A program made the position numbers and the translations under genes. A stretch of DNA of 64,000 nucleotides, taken from positions 15,635,563 to 15,699,562 of the forward strand of contig JAJEKV010000021.1 of the NCBI GenBank assembly GCA_021234155.1, in the 5' to 3' direction. The number at the start of each line of letters is the position of its first letter. Position 1 is the stretch's first letter. Shown here in pieces: positions 10,506 through 23,190 of this stretch. This stretch comes from Isoetes taiwanensis. Taxonomy: Eukaryota; Streptophyta; Lycopodiopsida; Isoetales; Isoetaceae. The notes under the pieces are model-generated. The model saw only the letters and a list, made by a program, of their open reading frames with translations, ran no database searches and was not told the origin of the DNA.

Positions 10506-11932
10506 GCTGAAATGATTAATAGCATTGTCTTCCTCTCTAGCAAATCGGCTTTTGAAGTGGGTCATAGCCTAGCTTCTATTACATATGCATGTTCGAAATT
10601 CTCCCGCATGCAACGGTTTGAATCCAAAGTGAATGCAAAGTATCAAATCCCTGGAGCAGCCAAATTCCCAAACCCTTAAAATCATGATGTAATTTAATTT
10701 TTCCCCCCTATCAAATGTTGGCCAGACACGTGCAAATCATATATTCCTAGAATTATCATAAAACAAGCTTTCCAAGGATACAAATTTTAACTCAAACAGA
10801 GCTATAGATCAATAGTTATAAAGAAAAGTATGCAGTGTTGAATAAATAGAAAGCTGCAAACCCTAAACTAGGCAGCAAATCTACTATTTTTGCTCAGAAA
10901 TCTCGTCCAAACATCAACGAATTAAACATCCTTAAAAGGGCTCTATGAGAGCTTTCTAATGGCACAAATTCAATGGAAAACATAGTCATCAGAAAATAGT
11001 TATGAATAAAAATGTAATACCCAGCTGGAAGTGGAGGGTGCATGACAGAAATCTGTTGTTTTGCTATGGAACTCTTATCCAAACATATACAAATCCCATA
11101 TCTACAAAAAGCTATCTGAGAGAGCTTTCCAATCCAATAAATTTCAGCTAAAAAATGGAATTCTGAAACTCCAGTTATGATCTAAAACATGTGACGGGCA
11201 CCATGAGGGCCTTAGGGTTTGAGCGCCTTTGGAGGTGCAGGCCAAAAACTTGCTATTTTGCTACAGAAATCTTATTCAAATGCAACTCATATACCTACTT
11301 AAACGCAACAAAATTTGGCTGAAAGGAGTTATGGATCTCCAGTTATGATCGATAACGTGTGCCGGCACCACGAGCACCTTAGAGTACAAAGATGCGAGTT
11401 CCTTGCAGCATATGAACAGTCGTAAAAGGGACAACAAGAACTATCTAGTCATTCCAGACTATGGTGGAATGAAAGGGATGATATATATAGAAGCACGCAA
11501 ATGGAAAGAGATATTAACGATAAGGATCTATAAATGATGCACTTCATTTTCAAAAGTCATTTGCATGTGCTTTAATAAAACTTTTAAGGAAAGGTTATGC
11601 ATGACCATTCCCAAACCTTTAAGCATCCTCTTCAAATATTACAGATTCATATTATATTGATTTATTAAAGATACATGAATTTCATCCTCATCAAGCCTAT
11701 GCATCAAAGTTGGTCCTTTTGAAGTGCTACTCACATATCCTTGCTTCTGTGCAATTCTTCCTCCTATCAACACCACAAACAATGCTCCTCATATCTAGGA
11801 ACTCCCATTCTAAGCATACACCTAACACCGTGTCAAAGAACCTGAAGTTTGAATTCATCGATGCAAGGGCAACAACATTCATCAAGTGATGTTGTTGAAC
11901 TTTTGCATAGTGATAAGCATTTTAAGATTCAC
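10506..11932. other. Intergenic DNA with loose internal similarity
   Basis: Between about 10860 and 11400 the words GCTATTTTGCT, CAGAAATCT, AGAGCTTTC and CCAGTTATGATC recur, suggesting two or three diverged copies of a roughly 200-bp unit. No gene is seen. Confidence 0.4.
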
Positions 11933-12539
11933 TAGGGTATGGTCGCCATGTTCCGCGCACTTAAGGGGCAAATTGTCCTCATACACCCGGATTTCACCCG
12001 TATTTCGATCCGTCAATTTATTCGGATACCTAATGTTGTCCTTAACATCTTCCCCAAGACAATTTTCTTCAAATTCGATCTCTATTGAAAGTTATGGTCG
12101 ATAAAGGAAGGGGGGTCAAACGTCCCCCGTCGCCAGGCTCCTAACCACCCTTCGTTGTAGCCGAGGCCCTCTTTAGTGTGGCTTATAGCACGCTAACGCT
12201 CCCGTTTGCCTCCCCTACAAGCACCGCCATACCTATCGCAAGACGTGCGTGGATCTTCACGCCAAACCTTCTCCCACAATAGGGCCATATCCCATTAATA
12301 TCGGCGGACCTAGGTGCCATATAATGGCCCTAGGTCGCCACCTACGGGATACGTGCATGGTAACCGGCTGTCGAGGTACCGCCAACGGTAATGGTTGCCT
12401 TTTTGGCCCTCTTCGTGCCAAAATTGAGGCGATTTTCTGCACTCCACCTCCAATTCTTGAGCCAAATTGGCCCGAACATTCTCTGCCATGTCCGGATGAA
12501 AATTAATTGGTACCAGAAAGCCGATTTTTCGAAATCCTG

Positions 12540-13120
12540 ACCTATCATTGCAGTTAAGCCTTTAAATGGAGAGATCGAACAGGCGGTAGTCCATTCCGCT
12601 CAAGCATCCGGGTTTCTCAAGCATCGGAGGTAAGTTCTGAGCGCCTGATATGTTTTTGTTTCGAATCATGCATTGATCTTGTGTATTTTCGTGGTGTTAC
12701 AGGGCTTAGGCGCCATGGATGCCAGAAGAACCAGTTATCCCGGGTCCGGCGGGAGGTGGGACGTGGTGAGGGGTGGCGGATATGATCCGTCGAAGAGGGC
12801 TCGCCCTGCTCCGAGTGCTCCTTCCTCCCCTGTTAGCTCCTCCTCGACCTCAACAACTCCTAATTCCTTCAAAATTAGGAACTGTTTGGTGACCCCCAGA
12901 TCACAACTGGCCAGTCGTGGAGGTCTCGCCTCCGAAATCGCCTCTCAAGTTGAGCTGGCTCGTTTCGGAGAATGATCCGATCCACCGCCGGATCGTAGTC
13001 ACGAGCATACCATGTGCTCTTCCCAGAGCCTCAGAGGTTAATGACCTCTCGCCCCCTTTGTACAGAAAGGCCACCCTGGCCGATCCTCCCTCCTCTTCCT
13101 TCTTGGTTTAGCTTGTGAAA
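12540..13120 (+). pseudogene. Possible second gene of the pogo-type element, plus strand
   Basis: A good GT-AG intron is visible: donor CGGAG/GTAAGTTCTG at about 12630 and acceptor GTGTTACAG at about 12702, just before ATGGATGC (12714). The following frame reads about 85 residues rich in Ser/Pro/Arg (SSSSTSTTPNSFKIRN). The same arrangement is present in copy 2 (28160-28520), where the frame starts MDAEEPVIPV. It could be a short accessory protein or a spliced leader transcript. No family is recognised, and the frame differs between copies because of many small changes. Confidence 0.35.
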
Positions 13121-13477
13121 CATCCCTTCGGGCTTATTTTGTGCAGCCTGAGGGCTCAATTTTGTCTGATCATTTTTTTTGTTTAATGGAATGATCTTCT
13201 TATTACTGTCACTGTTGCTTATGTTCATTGCTGTTCATTGCTTATGTTCATTGCTGTTGTTATTTATTTATGATAAATCAGTTGCAAACAGCAGAATGTG
13301 CAACAGTCTTATCACTATTTTAATCATAAATCTTGTACAACAAGTTCACTATTTTGTTCATATATTATGTACAATAAGTTGTCGAGATACTTAATTGTCT
13401 TGGGTTTCATCCGAGTCTTCGGATACCTGTGCACATTGTCTGTTAATAGCAATGCCAAATAAAAGGTGAACTGAAAA

Positions 13478-16340
13478 TTATGATTGCAAGGTGACCAAAT
13501 ATACCCCGACTATCACCGGTGTAGCTATGAATGAAGTCCCTCCCCAAACCTTGAGTTGGTCAAGTTACTCGAGCCATGTCACCCTCCATATCCTTGCAAA
13601 CCCAACATCCATCTCCTTTTGCACGGCTTTTTACAATTCCGTGGTCCACCCCAATTTCCACCATCTCCCGATAATCCTTGCCTTGTCTATTGCGGAACCT
13701 CGGTCATGTTCGTCCCGAATTGGCGGCAGCCAGAGTTCACCCATCCCCGGGTGTCCAATCTCATTGAGTTGCCATGAACAATATCAGCATGTTGTCGCGG
13801 GAGTCAGCTAGTCCCACCTCTTCAATGGTGAATTGAGTGTGCTGATTGGGTTTGCTACAGGCCTAACTAGAGGTATGCAACCCTCTATACTTACATTATG
13901 CTCATGACCAGCATCACCCGAGCAGATATGTGTGTCATCTAAACTGCACATGACTTGCTCTTCATCAGCATCATCCAATGGTTGTGAGTTCAGGTCTACA
14001 CAGGACTAGCGAGGAACAAAGAAGGTTCAAGAGCTTGGTCAATTCACCGGGCTGATTCTGACAATGGGTGCCCCAAGTGGACTTAACCCTTGTCTCACCC
14101 TAAGTCTGTTCCTCACCTGTAATCTTCTTGTCTTAACCTCCTCGCTCAACACCCTTTGAAAACCAAATATGGATGCCACTCTAGACATCCCCCTTGGGTA
14201 CATAAACTCCCTAAGCCTTGCAAAGACTTGCGGCTTCCCTTGCATCAGCCGGCTTCCTCTTCTCTTTCTCCTCCCTCGTTAGCTTTGTGCCCTCTTAGCA
14301 GCCTCCTCCCTTTCAAATTCCTTCCTTCTTAGGGCCTCAACCTTCCTTGTTTACCGGTGCTCCATTTTCAATTTCGGCCCTAGCCCCTTCTAGCCCCTGC
14401 GCTCTCAATGCCTCACGTAAACCATCACTTGATATGTGAACTCTCCCTCCTAGATCAGGGGCAAAGCCTCTTCCCTTGCCCTTATGATTGCAGGATGGCA
14501 TGCCACATGTTTGAGACCCTCCAACATCATTGACATGCACCCGACTCACTCTACAAAAAGACCTTCCATGGGTAATTCATGGGTATGTTCCACATGCTCA
14601 GTTGGGCACTTGCTCACCACCGGATTGTGTGGCGTTTGGTCATTTTGCACATCAATTGGGAGTTGTCCGTAAGGCCTCCCATAGCCGGTGCACTTCCGCC
14701 ATGTCAAAGGCCTCCACTTGTGCCATATCCGATGATAATCTTCTCCACCGCTCCCCTGCCTCGCTGTAATGTCTTCAACATGCACCCTCCTAAACCTGGT
14801 ACATTCTTGGGTTGGCTTAACCTTCTCCTGGTCAAAGGGCCAGATACCAGTGGCTCTAAAACCTGCCTTGATGTTTTGGGGTGTGAGGCCACATGCAATT
14901 GATTGTGAAATCAATTCTGCTATCTCCTCCTTCTTTGATTCAGCCCTCCCTTTGCTAACCATATAGGCAGCTCTATGCCTCTTGAATGCTGCCTTAAAAG
15001 GGGCAAAGCATGTCACATCTAGAGGTTGAAGTCTATGAGATGTGTGTAGAGGCAATAATGCAAAGTGGATGCCCTTCTCTTTTGCCTCCAATATGACTTC
15101 CAGCTCTACATGACTGCCATGACCATCCAATATGATAAGGTGAGGCTGGTCTGGGGATACACCACTGAACTCTTGTCGCAAAATGTGATGACCATGACTT
15201 AAAATGATTCGATGTCATCCAAGCCCGAAGATTGACAGCCCGAATGGCACCTTCTTCACATCTTGCAATGTGATCCTGCCTCATGCGATTACTTTAAAAA
15301 TGTACATGTTGGGGATCCTGTACCCCTCAGCATTAACACAAACCAAAATTGTAACCCATTCCCTATTGTTCATGACCACCTCACTCACCCTATTCCCCCC
15401 CTTTCTAGCTATGATTTTCAGCCTCTTCACTTTCCCCTCACCGAATTCCGGGGCCTCACAAGATTCCATATCCTTGAGGTCGAAAAGGCAAATCAAAGAT
15501 AAATCTGCTTGAGCCCTAAGATAGAAGTTGTCGAGGTTCTCCGTGTCATGGCACGGGCCCCGCCACATCTAGGGTTTCGGACTCCTTAGAGCAACTTCGG
15601 GTGTCTTTGCTTAAAGAGCTTCCACCACTTAGTGCTCTGTACCCGCATTCACCACATGACCCCACTTTTGCCATCTCTGTTTGCGCCTTCTCCTTGGCGG
15701 ATAGTGTAACCCCCATCCCTTGCTCCTTTGCTAAGGGCCCACTTGACGAGCTCCTCCTCTTGGAGAGTTGTCAATATTTGTGGATGATTTGTTTGCTTGT
15801 GGCTTTGTTGACCATATAGCCAATCCCCGATTGTGGACTCGGTATACCGCCTCCTAGATGCCTCTCTAATCGAAATGCCAAATTAACACCTCTTCGAGGA
15901 TGTCGAGCATTTGCTCTTACGTCCATTGACCTCTCCTACTCGGCCTCCCTTGGCATTGGGCCTGCAATTGCCTTCGACACAGCGGGTGCCCTCTTCTTTG
16001 TCCCGGGCGCTGAGACCCTCTTGGATGATGCGGTCTCACGGTACCCCTTTCAAGATCGGATTCTCTTCGTGCCCCTCGTCTTAAAACCATGGCTACCTTC
16101 GTGCTCTTCACAGCCTCTTCGATAACATATGAACTATGGAAGGAGGGCTGGATTTTATGGCCATGGAAGCCATAGCGGTGCTCCGAGAATTGAAATTCAA
16201 GAATGCAATCGAAAGCAAGCTTTGGGCCAAATCGCTTTAAACCCGCGATTGAATTCGTTTCAAATCGGCATGCTCGAGGTTTTTCTTCAACACCTGACAT
16301 GGTCATCCAGTTGGCACGCAGTATGGTGTCCCAAGGCATG
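13478..16340 (-). pseudogene. DDE_1 (pogo-like) transposase, frame-disrupted, copy 1
   Basis: Reading from high to low coordinates: a basic N-terminal part (16340-15900) followed by a helix-turn-helix/CENP-B-like region in several frames (EEELVKWAL- and YTESTIGDWLYG-type words, about 15900-15750). The catalytic core starts with EVVMNNREWVTILVCVNAEG (about 15390-15330), then LIILDGHGSHVELEVILEAK and LLPLHTSHRLQPLDVTCFAP (15140-15000), which are the second-Asp and third-acid segments of the DDE_1 family. A basic C-terminal region (YPRGMSRVASIFGFQRVL, about 14200) follows, and the frame ends near 13478. Frames break several times, so it is inactive as written. Many breaks fall at CAG/CTG-type sites where copy 2 differs, so some may be sequence errors. 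Confidence 0.75.
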
Positions 16341-16554
16341 GTGCAGGGACATTCGCCACTCTGAGCAGGCCACGACGTGCACGGTTGATGGACCCTTGGG
16401 TGTCTCGCTGATTAACCCCTGATAATAACACTGGCCACAAAACGCAGCGGCACATAGACGATATACCCATGACAGCATGACGACAACCCGCGAAAGGACG
16501 GGGGGTTTTCCGTCGCTCCGAGGTGGGGTCACGGCAGAAGGCGACCATACCCTA

Positions 16555-17367
16555 TGCCACCCTCAAGAAGACTTAAAGGACCCAAAGGGTGTTATGTGAT
16601 TGAACCTTCAAAAACATGTGAGTTGTTAAGAAAATACAAATAAGGAGGGGGTTTCTTGGTGGGCATCCTTAAGAGGTCCATCGCAGTAAATGTCGGACGT
16701 GAGCATGTTATAGCCAGCCTTAAATGGCAAAAAATCTGCTCCACAAAAACGCCATGTCATTTTTCTGGCGTGGCTATAACATGTCAAAGACATGAATATA
16801 CCACGGATATGCCCGTGGCTATAACATGACGACGACCGATATAGATATATATGGTTGCTTGTTTTGACAACTTTGGGAAAGAAAATATGGTACACCACCA
16901 TTATAGACACATGACCTACTCTTCTAAGGGTGGGTCATATATTGCAAAGCATAACTAGAGAGGTAAAAAAAATATACTTTTACCTTATCGCTGTGACTTC
17001 TTACTTCATATAAGGGTCGGTGTTTGTAGGTAGCTGTTGGAGGTGATAAATGTGTGTGCGCCTTATCCGTCCTTGCCAAAACAATGTTTTGGCTTTAAAC
17101 AAGCAAGTTGCCTTATGAATTCAATTCAATTCAATTCTTATGCCACAAAAAGATTAGCATCACCACAATAAAATTTATAAATTATTTCTGCATGAAGAAA
17201 GTGCTACACTGACAAGAATACCAGAACAATTCGAGTTTAGAAGCAAAGAAAACCTGTTCCATACCCAGAAGTGTAGATCTAGAAAACTTTCATTGTCATA
17301 TAAAGAGGGGAAAAAAAACTCTACAATGGAAAAGTTCCATATTTACAGTGAAGAAAAACTTTGTAAC
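16555..17367. other. Flank of the pogo element and 3-prime side of the small plant gene
   Basis: Contains the inverted-repeat structure listed separately and otherwise AT-rich non-coding DNA. The stretch after 17100 probably includes the 3-prime UTR of the minus-strand gene. Confidence 0.4.
16703..16830. repeat. Nested inverted repeat (possible small foldback element)
   Basis: CATGTTATAGCCA (16703-16715) is the reverse complement of TGGCTATAACATG (about 16762-16774). Inside it ACGCCA pairs with TGGCGT across a short loop. A second TGGCTATAACATG occurs near 16816-16828. The same structure is kept in copy 2 (about 32233-32360). It could be a MITE remnant or a structured transcript end. Confidence 0.5.
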
Positions 17368-17856
17368 TCAACAAAGAGTAACATCTTTACAGGAATTACA
17401 TAACCCTTTCTGCTCTACAGCCAATCTAGCAGCTATGGCAGAATGATACATAGTATCATGCCAGGTCTCAAGCTGCAACATTTCCTGTCTAAGAAGCCTG
17501 GCTTTTTCCCTAGTAAAATTAGCAAAGGGCTTAACATGTTTGGGAGGAAAATCTGAAACAGGGGCCTCTTTTTTCTGCTCAAGAACAGAGCTAGCAGCAG
17601 CAGGCTGAGGCTGAGACCAATCTGGATCTGAAGCAGGAGAAAATTGAAACAGGGGACTCCACCAGTTAGATCTGCCTTTTCCAGTGCTATTTTTTATCAT
17701 TTGCATGACCTCTTCTTCCCTTCCTTCCCTCTTTTCTCTTTCCTGTTTTACAGCAGCACAGATTCTTGGATTAGAATGCATACCGGTTCTTTTCGCCGCC
17801 GCCGGGTCGGATATGAGGCATCCGCTTAGCACAAAATTGCTCTGCAAGGTCGTCAT
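17368..17856 (-). CDS. Small conserved plant protein of unknown function, copy 1
   Basis: 162 residues on the minus strand. The middle contains NWWSPLFQFSPASDPDW (about 64-80), then a Ser/Gln/Pro linker, then FTREKARLLRQEMLQLETWH (about 113-132) and DTMYHSAIAARLA (about 133-145). This arrangement, a WWSPLF motif and a C-terminal helix ending in HDxMYHSAIASRLA, matches a plant-only family of small proteins whose function I do not know. The first residues (MTTLQSNFVLSGCLISDP) fit the start used in that family. The C-terminus differs from copy 2: here a one-base-shorter T-run (CCCTTTC) shifts the frame after VEQK and adds 12 residues (GLCNSCKDVTLC). The gene lies in near-identical duplicated DNA, so both copies may be expressed. 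Confidence 0.7.
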   Translation of the reverse strand: MTTLQSNFVLSGCLISDPAAAKRTGMHSNPRICAAVKQEREKREGREEEVMQMIKNSTGKGRSNWWSPLFQFSPASDPDWSQPQPAAASSVLEQKKEAPVSDFPPKHVKPFANFTREKARLLRQEMLQLETWHDTMYHSAIAARLAVEQKGLCNSCKDVTLC

Positions 17857-18850
17857 TTTTCAACCAAATCCAACAACAAGACCAAGCACTTTAACTTCTA
17901 GGGCTCTGCTTTCGCACAGAGATCGATCCGTTCTTGAATCCCCAAAAATGAACAGTGGATCCGATTATTCCACACAAACAGTATCGATTCTTAGTGCTAT
18001 GACACGAAGCAACAGGGGAGCTTGAAAGAAACGGCAAAGATTCGCCGGAATAAGATGAAATGCATAAAAAAAATCTGAGGGACTAAAACAGCCCCAAATG
18101 TGAAGATTTGATCCGCAGAGAGGGAAAGCTGTGGCAAAAAAATGCAGATTGGAGCGAGAAATGGGATGGATCAGATGAACAGCAGTGTTCGAGGACAAAA
18201 TGAGACAGTCTAAGATTAGGAGGACTGCGTGTAGTGTCTTTCTTGCTTCACGAAAAGCTCGATGCGCCTTTTTTAAGCCGTTGTGGGGTCTCCCACTTTG
18301 CCTTATCCCTTAGCCTAAACACGTTGTTTCTTCCTTTTCCCACTTTTTTTGCTCATTTCCTCACCTGTTGGCACTTTCCTCATGTAAAAATATCCCACCC
18401 TGGACTTGCCACGTGGCACTTTTGCCTAGTCAGCCATGTCCGTTGAGGCCGTCATACACATCTCGGCATCTTTGCCAAGTAAACGCTAAGCTCGTCCACG
18501 TGGCAGATTCCCGACAAGAAAACCAGCAACTCTCCAGGCAATTCCTCTCCAGTTAAAATCTCGTAAACCACCAGGTGGTTGAAATTCCTAGCTAGCTACC
18601 AAGTTTCTCACCGGAAACCCAAGCTCGCAACCTAGCGCTTATTGCCGCTAGCTTCTAGGTTGACTGATGAAATGTAAGTGTCCATATGTGGACTTGCCAT
18701 GTGGCACTCATGCCGAGTCAGCAATGTCAGCTGGCTCCAATGTCTTTCTAAGAAAATGCTAAGCATGTCTATGGTAGAATCCTGAGTAAAAATGCCACTC
18801 TCAAGGCAATTGCCTGAGAGTTAAAATATCTTATTCTGGGTGGGTTTGAG
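17857..18850 (-). promoter_or_regulatory. 5-prime leader and promoter region of the small plant gene, copy 1, with G-boxes
   Basis: No coding frame is convincing here. The perfect palindrome TGCCACGTGGCA lies at about 18408-18419 and a second CCACGTGGCA at about 18496-18506. Both contain the plant G-box CACGTG bound by bZIP and bHLH factors. They sit about 550-650 bp upstream of the start codon on the minus strand. A regulatory role is inferred from motif and position; copy 2 keeps both motifs. Confidence 0.4.
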
Positions 18851-18854
18851 TGGA

Positions 18855-18915
18855 ATAATAGAATAGAATAGAATATGATTTTTATCGTCCACGGAGACCA
18901 ATGAAACTCAAGACA
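18855..18915 (-). mobile_element. Very short LINE 3-prime end, copy 1
   Basis: AATAGAATAGAATAGAATATGATTTT with TATCGTCCACGGAGACCAAT is the reverse complement of the family 3-prime end and its tail. Only about 60 bp were inserted. It points toward the LINE at 24690-26303, but they are separate insertions. Confidence 0.65.
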
Positions 18916-20139
18916 ATTGATGTTGTGGAGTTCTTGTATTCGTCCAACTAAAAATATTCATGTACAAGGAATCTGAGCCTAATAATCCTAGTGTGACATG
19001 GTAAGTATATAGGAGATTGAGTCAAATATCATATGATGACATGGACAGGTATCCATTATCATGGTCCTCCTTGCATGGCAACTAAGGGCCAGATTCCAGG
19101 ATGTACCTATCGATTAGCCTTAACATCAGAACTTTCAGCCTATCTTCCACAATCACCATTCCACTGCATTCCAGCAGCTCTCAAGAAAAACTCCAAGCAT
19201 GTCCAGATGGCAGATTTGTTACAAACAACCAACAACATCCTGGGGCATCTTGCTCGGGAGTTGAATCTGTGCTTATTGCTACCACACTAAGAACTTCTAG
19301 GATCTACTGGAATGGCAAAACTAAAGATTGACACTTTGTGGACCTCTAAGTTCGTCCATTAGTCCATGTAAGAAGTTCCAGACCAGTAGAATTTCACCCT
19401 AAAAATCTATTTTCTCTTTTATCCTAGCCAAGGCGGAGGTTGCACAGGACATGTCATTGAAAGTTTCCACACCACCTTGGTAGCTTGTACATATTAAGAG
19501 TCAATTGTATTCAATTTGCTTCCCATTCCCCCTTTTAATTCTTGAAAGTTTCCACACCACCTTGGTAGCTTGTACATATTAAGAGTCAATTGTATTCAAT
19601 TTGCTTCCCATTCCCCCTTTTTAATTCTTTCTCCCTATAGATGGTCGGTGCTAAAGCCGCTATTGTCGCATGCCTTTGCACATGGTGAACTCAGGCTTTG
19701 TTTCTTTTGTGCGAGCATTGGTTTTCTATTGGTCTCATTAGTGGGCAGTCAATAAGATTTGTAGTCAATGTTTAAAATTATAAGATAGATAAGAATTTTA
19801 AAGATAAGATTAGATAAGATAAGACATTTTAAAAGGCATTTACTGACATTATTAAACTACTAAATTAAAGATAAGCCGCCATGTAGCCGTCCTTTCCAAG
19901 GACCTATTCTATTGTGTGCGTGAACCTAAGAGAAAAGCTTTGTTTGTTCTGTAGCAGTTCTTTTCAAGGAGATCTCCCTAATTTATTGTGTGCATGAACC
20001 AAAGAAATGACTAACATTTTGTTTGTTCTGCAATTTACATCAATGTGGGGTTGGATGGATTCACATGCATCCCATTGATGTGCCTGGTAGATACATCTTT
20101 TAGCGGGAAAGAATCGTTTATATATCTTTCTCATGAATA
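18916..20139. other. Non-coding DNA between LINE end and Helitron
   Basis: Contains the 85-bp duplication below and a GATAAGATTA-rich run near 19790-19830. No gene is recognised. Confidence 0.4.
19458..19627. repeat. 85-bp tandem duplication, copy 1
   Basis: The unit beginning TGAAAGTTTCCACACCACCT and ending CCCTTTTAATTCT occurs twice in a row (from 19458 and from 19543) and differs by about one base. It is also present in the second segmental copy, so it predates the large duplication. Confidence 0.8.
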
Positions 20140-21919
20140 TCAATCTTGTTAATTTGGGATTTTCAGGTTTGGCCAAAAAAAATTTTGGAATTTATTTTAG
20201 CATGATTTACTAAGATTTCAGACGTTTTGGACTGCCGGCAAATATTTTCGGCTTCCAAAAATCGGGATTTTTTTCTTTGAAGATTTTTTTTCCCTTTCTA
20301 GAAATCGGGCATTCGTTGGGCTAGCCGATCATTTCCAGGTGTTGTGGTGGTGCCGTGCATGTTGATCTGAACTCGATTAAATGGGAAAAAAGTGCGGATG
20401 GATGTGTCGATGTAAATCCCATCGGCATGCGGGGATTTTTTTCGATGGATACGTCTTGGCCGAGTTCGGTCCTCTAGCCAAAGCCGTAGATTCTTTGGCC
20501 TTCTCTAAGCACATGTTTTCAAGAATTTATTCTTTCTTCCAAAAATCGAAAAAAATTTTATGATTCAAATTGGGCGATTTTGAAAATTTTGCGGTGCCCT
20601 TTTCTCTCATATGCATCCTACGTGGCGCTGAAGGGTGAAGCATGCATGTTTGAGGATGGTTCCCAGTGCTAAATCTAGATGTATAAGTGAGCATACGATT
20701 GCCCGCAATGGACCGCAAGGTGAATGGTAACAAATTGCGGTTCCTCAGATTTTTAATGGCTTATTTGGCTTATTTGGTCCGCTTCTGATTCTTGCTCACA
20801 GGAAATTTAGGTTTTCAAGAAGCCCATAGACGAAATTGGAGCTCTTAACCGTCCGGGCTAAACAAACGATTGGGAATCACAGGGTAAAAGACATGCAAGC
20901 GTGAGAACATATTCTCTCTTGGAGGTGATCTAAGAGCCATTAGCTACTGCTTTCATATTCCTTTGCAAGATAATGGGCATACGACATTTCATAGTAATAA
21001 ATGGGCTCTATTTGTGTTCTCATTGGGAAAAGGGAATTTGGTGTTTCAGAGTTCATCTCTATGTCCATTTATGGAAGGTATCTAAACCGAGATAGAAGAT
21101 AAGATTATTTTGTTCGAGCATATTGACCGGTGAACATTTTGAATATGTTCCTCCCATTCTCATTCTATTACAAGTCAATGGAGTTCATGGAAGAGTTTGG
21201 TTTCTAGAATAATTGTTTTCATATTTATTGTTCTCTACCATTTTTCCGTGAGAACAAGCTCGCCATGAAGAGAGGTTTCTCTTGAACTCAAAGACTAAGC
21301 AATGGAAATATGATTAGAGGAATCTTCCACAATCGCTCCTGACCTCCTAACCCAGTGGAGAAGGTAGATATCTTATATGCTTCTATCCGTGAGTACTTGA
21401 TTATATTGTGATGATGGGCCAAGCCTAGATTTAATTCTTAGCTATTTGTTTGCAATATGATTTTGGTCGAGGTTCCACACAATAGATAGGTATATCTCTT
21501 ATACATGATTTTAACACGAGTAGCTAAAAACGACCACCGCCTTTAAGATGTTGGGTGGCATGTGCAAAACCAAATCCACGCTTGGACTTATGGAGATAAC
21601 ACATGAATACGAAGTTGTTGAATTTAGTATATCCAATATCTTAGAGATGCTTTGATGGCCATCCATCCATCATAACTACTTACTTTTTGTTAGCTTCCAT
21701 AGCATTGGATTCTCGTTTTTGATTTTCCTGCGTTGCATCTTCATCACCCGTGCAATGAGATTGGCTATTTGAGACTTACGGTTGCTTGCCTCTTCTCTCA
21801 GATATTGCCCCTTTTCTTTGTATGCTCTCCGAGGTAGAAGCCCTAATGTATGTTATCTATTACTGCTATGAATGATCTTTGACAGGTTGGAACAAGCACC
21901 GTAATGACAAACTTAGCAG

Positions 21920-23190
21920 CTCATGATGGTGTATATCTCAGTTATGATTGCTGCAGAATAGCAAATGCCAGTCATAACAAGTTTATTATAGCGATTCGGA
22001 AATAATTTTACGGACATGGAGCACCATCAATTACGACTATCGATTAAGGATGGGAAAGTTCCGTTCCTTGGGCCCCGTGTATGATGAAGCTAAAGAGAAA
22101 GAGAACATATCCTTTTAATAGGAGGTGCGCTTCAAGGCATTAGTCTTTTGGTCGTTGTTGGTGCTATTTGCTTTGACAAGAGCTATGGCGTATGGTGGTT
22201 GTTAATAAACAAAGCGGCTGTCCAGAGGCCATTAGACGTGGAATGCGACTCTTCATTGAGGTATGTTTTTCCTCTTCTCATTTAATGTCCTGAATTGTTA
22301 AACAACCTTAAATTATCCTTCCATCTTCCCTAATGTGGCATCTAATTCCATGCGAGCAAAGTGGAAGAATCATTGGTTGAATTTGATAAAGCCTTAGAGC
22401 CGATCCCACTCAAAAGCCATGTATGATTTGAGTTTCATCTCCACCATGGAAAAAATTGCATAACGCCATTTTTAGGTCTTATATTTCTCCTCCAAATCAT
22501 TGCAGATTTATGGCGAGGGGTTTAAGTCTTTATTACCCCAACAAGTGACCTTCTATTCTTACATCCCAAGAGTGCATGTAATATTTGATTTAGCATTGCC
22601 TTTACCTTCAGATTTGAAGAAGTCGCCGCTCAATTTCCTTCTTGCTGAAGCACGCTTATATGGTGTTGGAAAAGCACGTGAACAGTTAAGAAAGGTGAGA
22701 ATGGTGTATCCGGCCTTTAAAGAATTTATTTTAAAAATGCTTTAAAATCCATTCGACGATGAAGGATTATGCATATTTATGTACAAAAGCTTTATAATGG
22801 CAATTGTCCTCCTTATCTGCCGTATGTACCAGGCCATGAGTTATTTGATGCTTTAAAATAAAGAATGATCGGATGCTCCTGAGAGAAGAAAAAAGCTCCC
22901 GCCTATTGAAGGAGAAACATGTTTGAATTCAATGAATTATTTATGCATCCGATTGGATTTAAAACAAAGATAAGTTGAAATCAATAGCTACTACTCATGG
23001 TGTATAACTTAGTTATGATTGTTGCGAGAATGGCAAATGCATGGCAAATGCATGTAGACAGGTTGGAAAATAATTTCCAGAAAGCATCCAACCTAGCATC
23101 TAGCCTATTGAAGGAGAAACAGGGCTTGAATTCAAAGGAGCGATTTATGCATCTCATGGGTTTAAACAACATAAGTTGAATTCAATAGCT
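21920..23190. repeat. Diverged internal direct repeats of the Helitron
   Basis: GGTGTATATCTCAGTTATGA (about 21930) recurs as GGTGTATAACTTAGTTATGA (about 23000). GCCTATTGAAGGAGAAACA recurs at about 22897 and 23103, each followed by TTGAATTCAA and TTTATGCATC. A unit of about 200 bp is thus partly duplicated within the element. Confidence 0.55.
22500..22745 (+). pseudogene. Captured-exon candidate inside the Helitron
   Basis: The frame reads FYSYIPRVHVIFDLALPLPS, then DLKKSPLNFLLAEARLYGVG, then KAREQLRKVRMVYPAFKEFI and a stop. It follows a CATTGCAG splice-acceptor-like end. Composition is protein-like, unlike the rest of the Helitron. Helitrons often capture exons, so it may derive from a host gene. 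I cannot name the source family. It has no usable promoter or full frame here. Confidence 0.4.

Larger units (their letters stand above)
11935..16552 (-). mobile_element. Pogo/DDE_1-type DNA transposon, copy 1
   Basis: TIRs are GGGTATGGTCGCC (11935-11947) and its exact reverse complement (16540-16552). The element is flanked by TA on both sides (11933-11934 and 16553-16554), the expected target duplication for the Tc1-mariner/pogo superfamily. Length is 4618 bp. The minus strand encodes a degraded DDE_1 transposase. The left 1.5 kb holds a possible second transcription unit on the plus strand. Confidence 0.85.
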
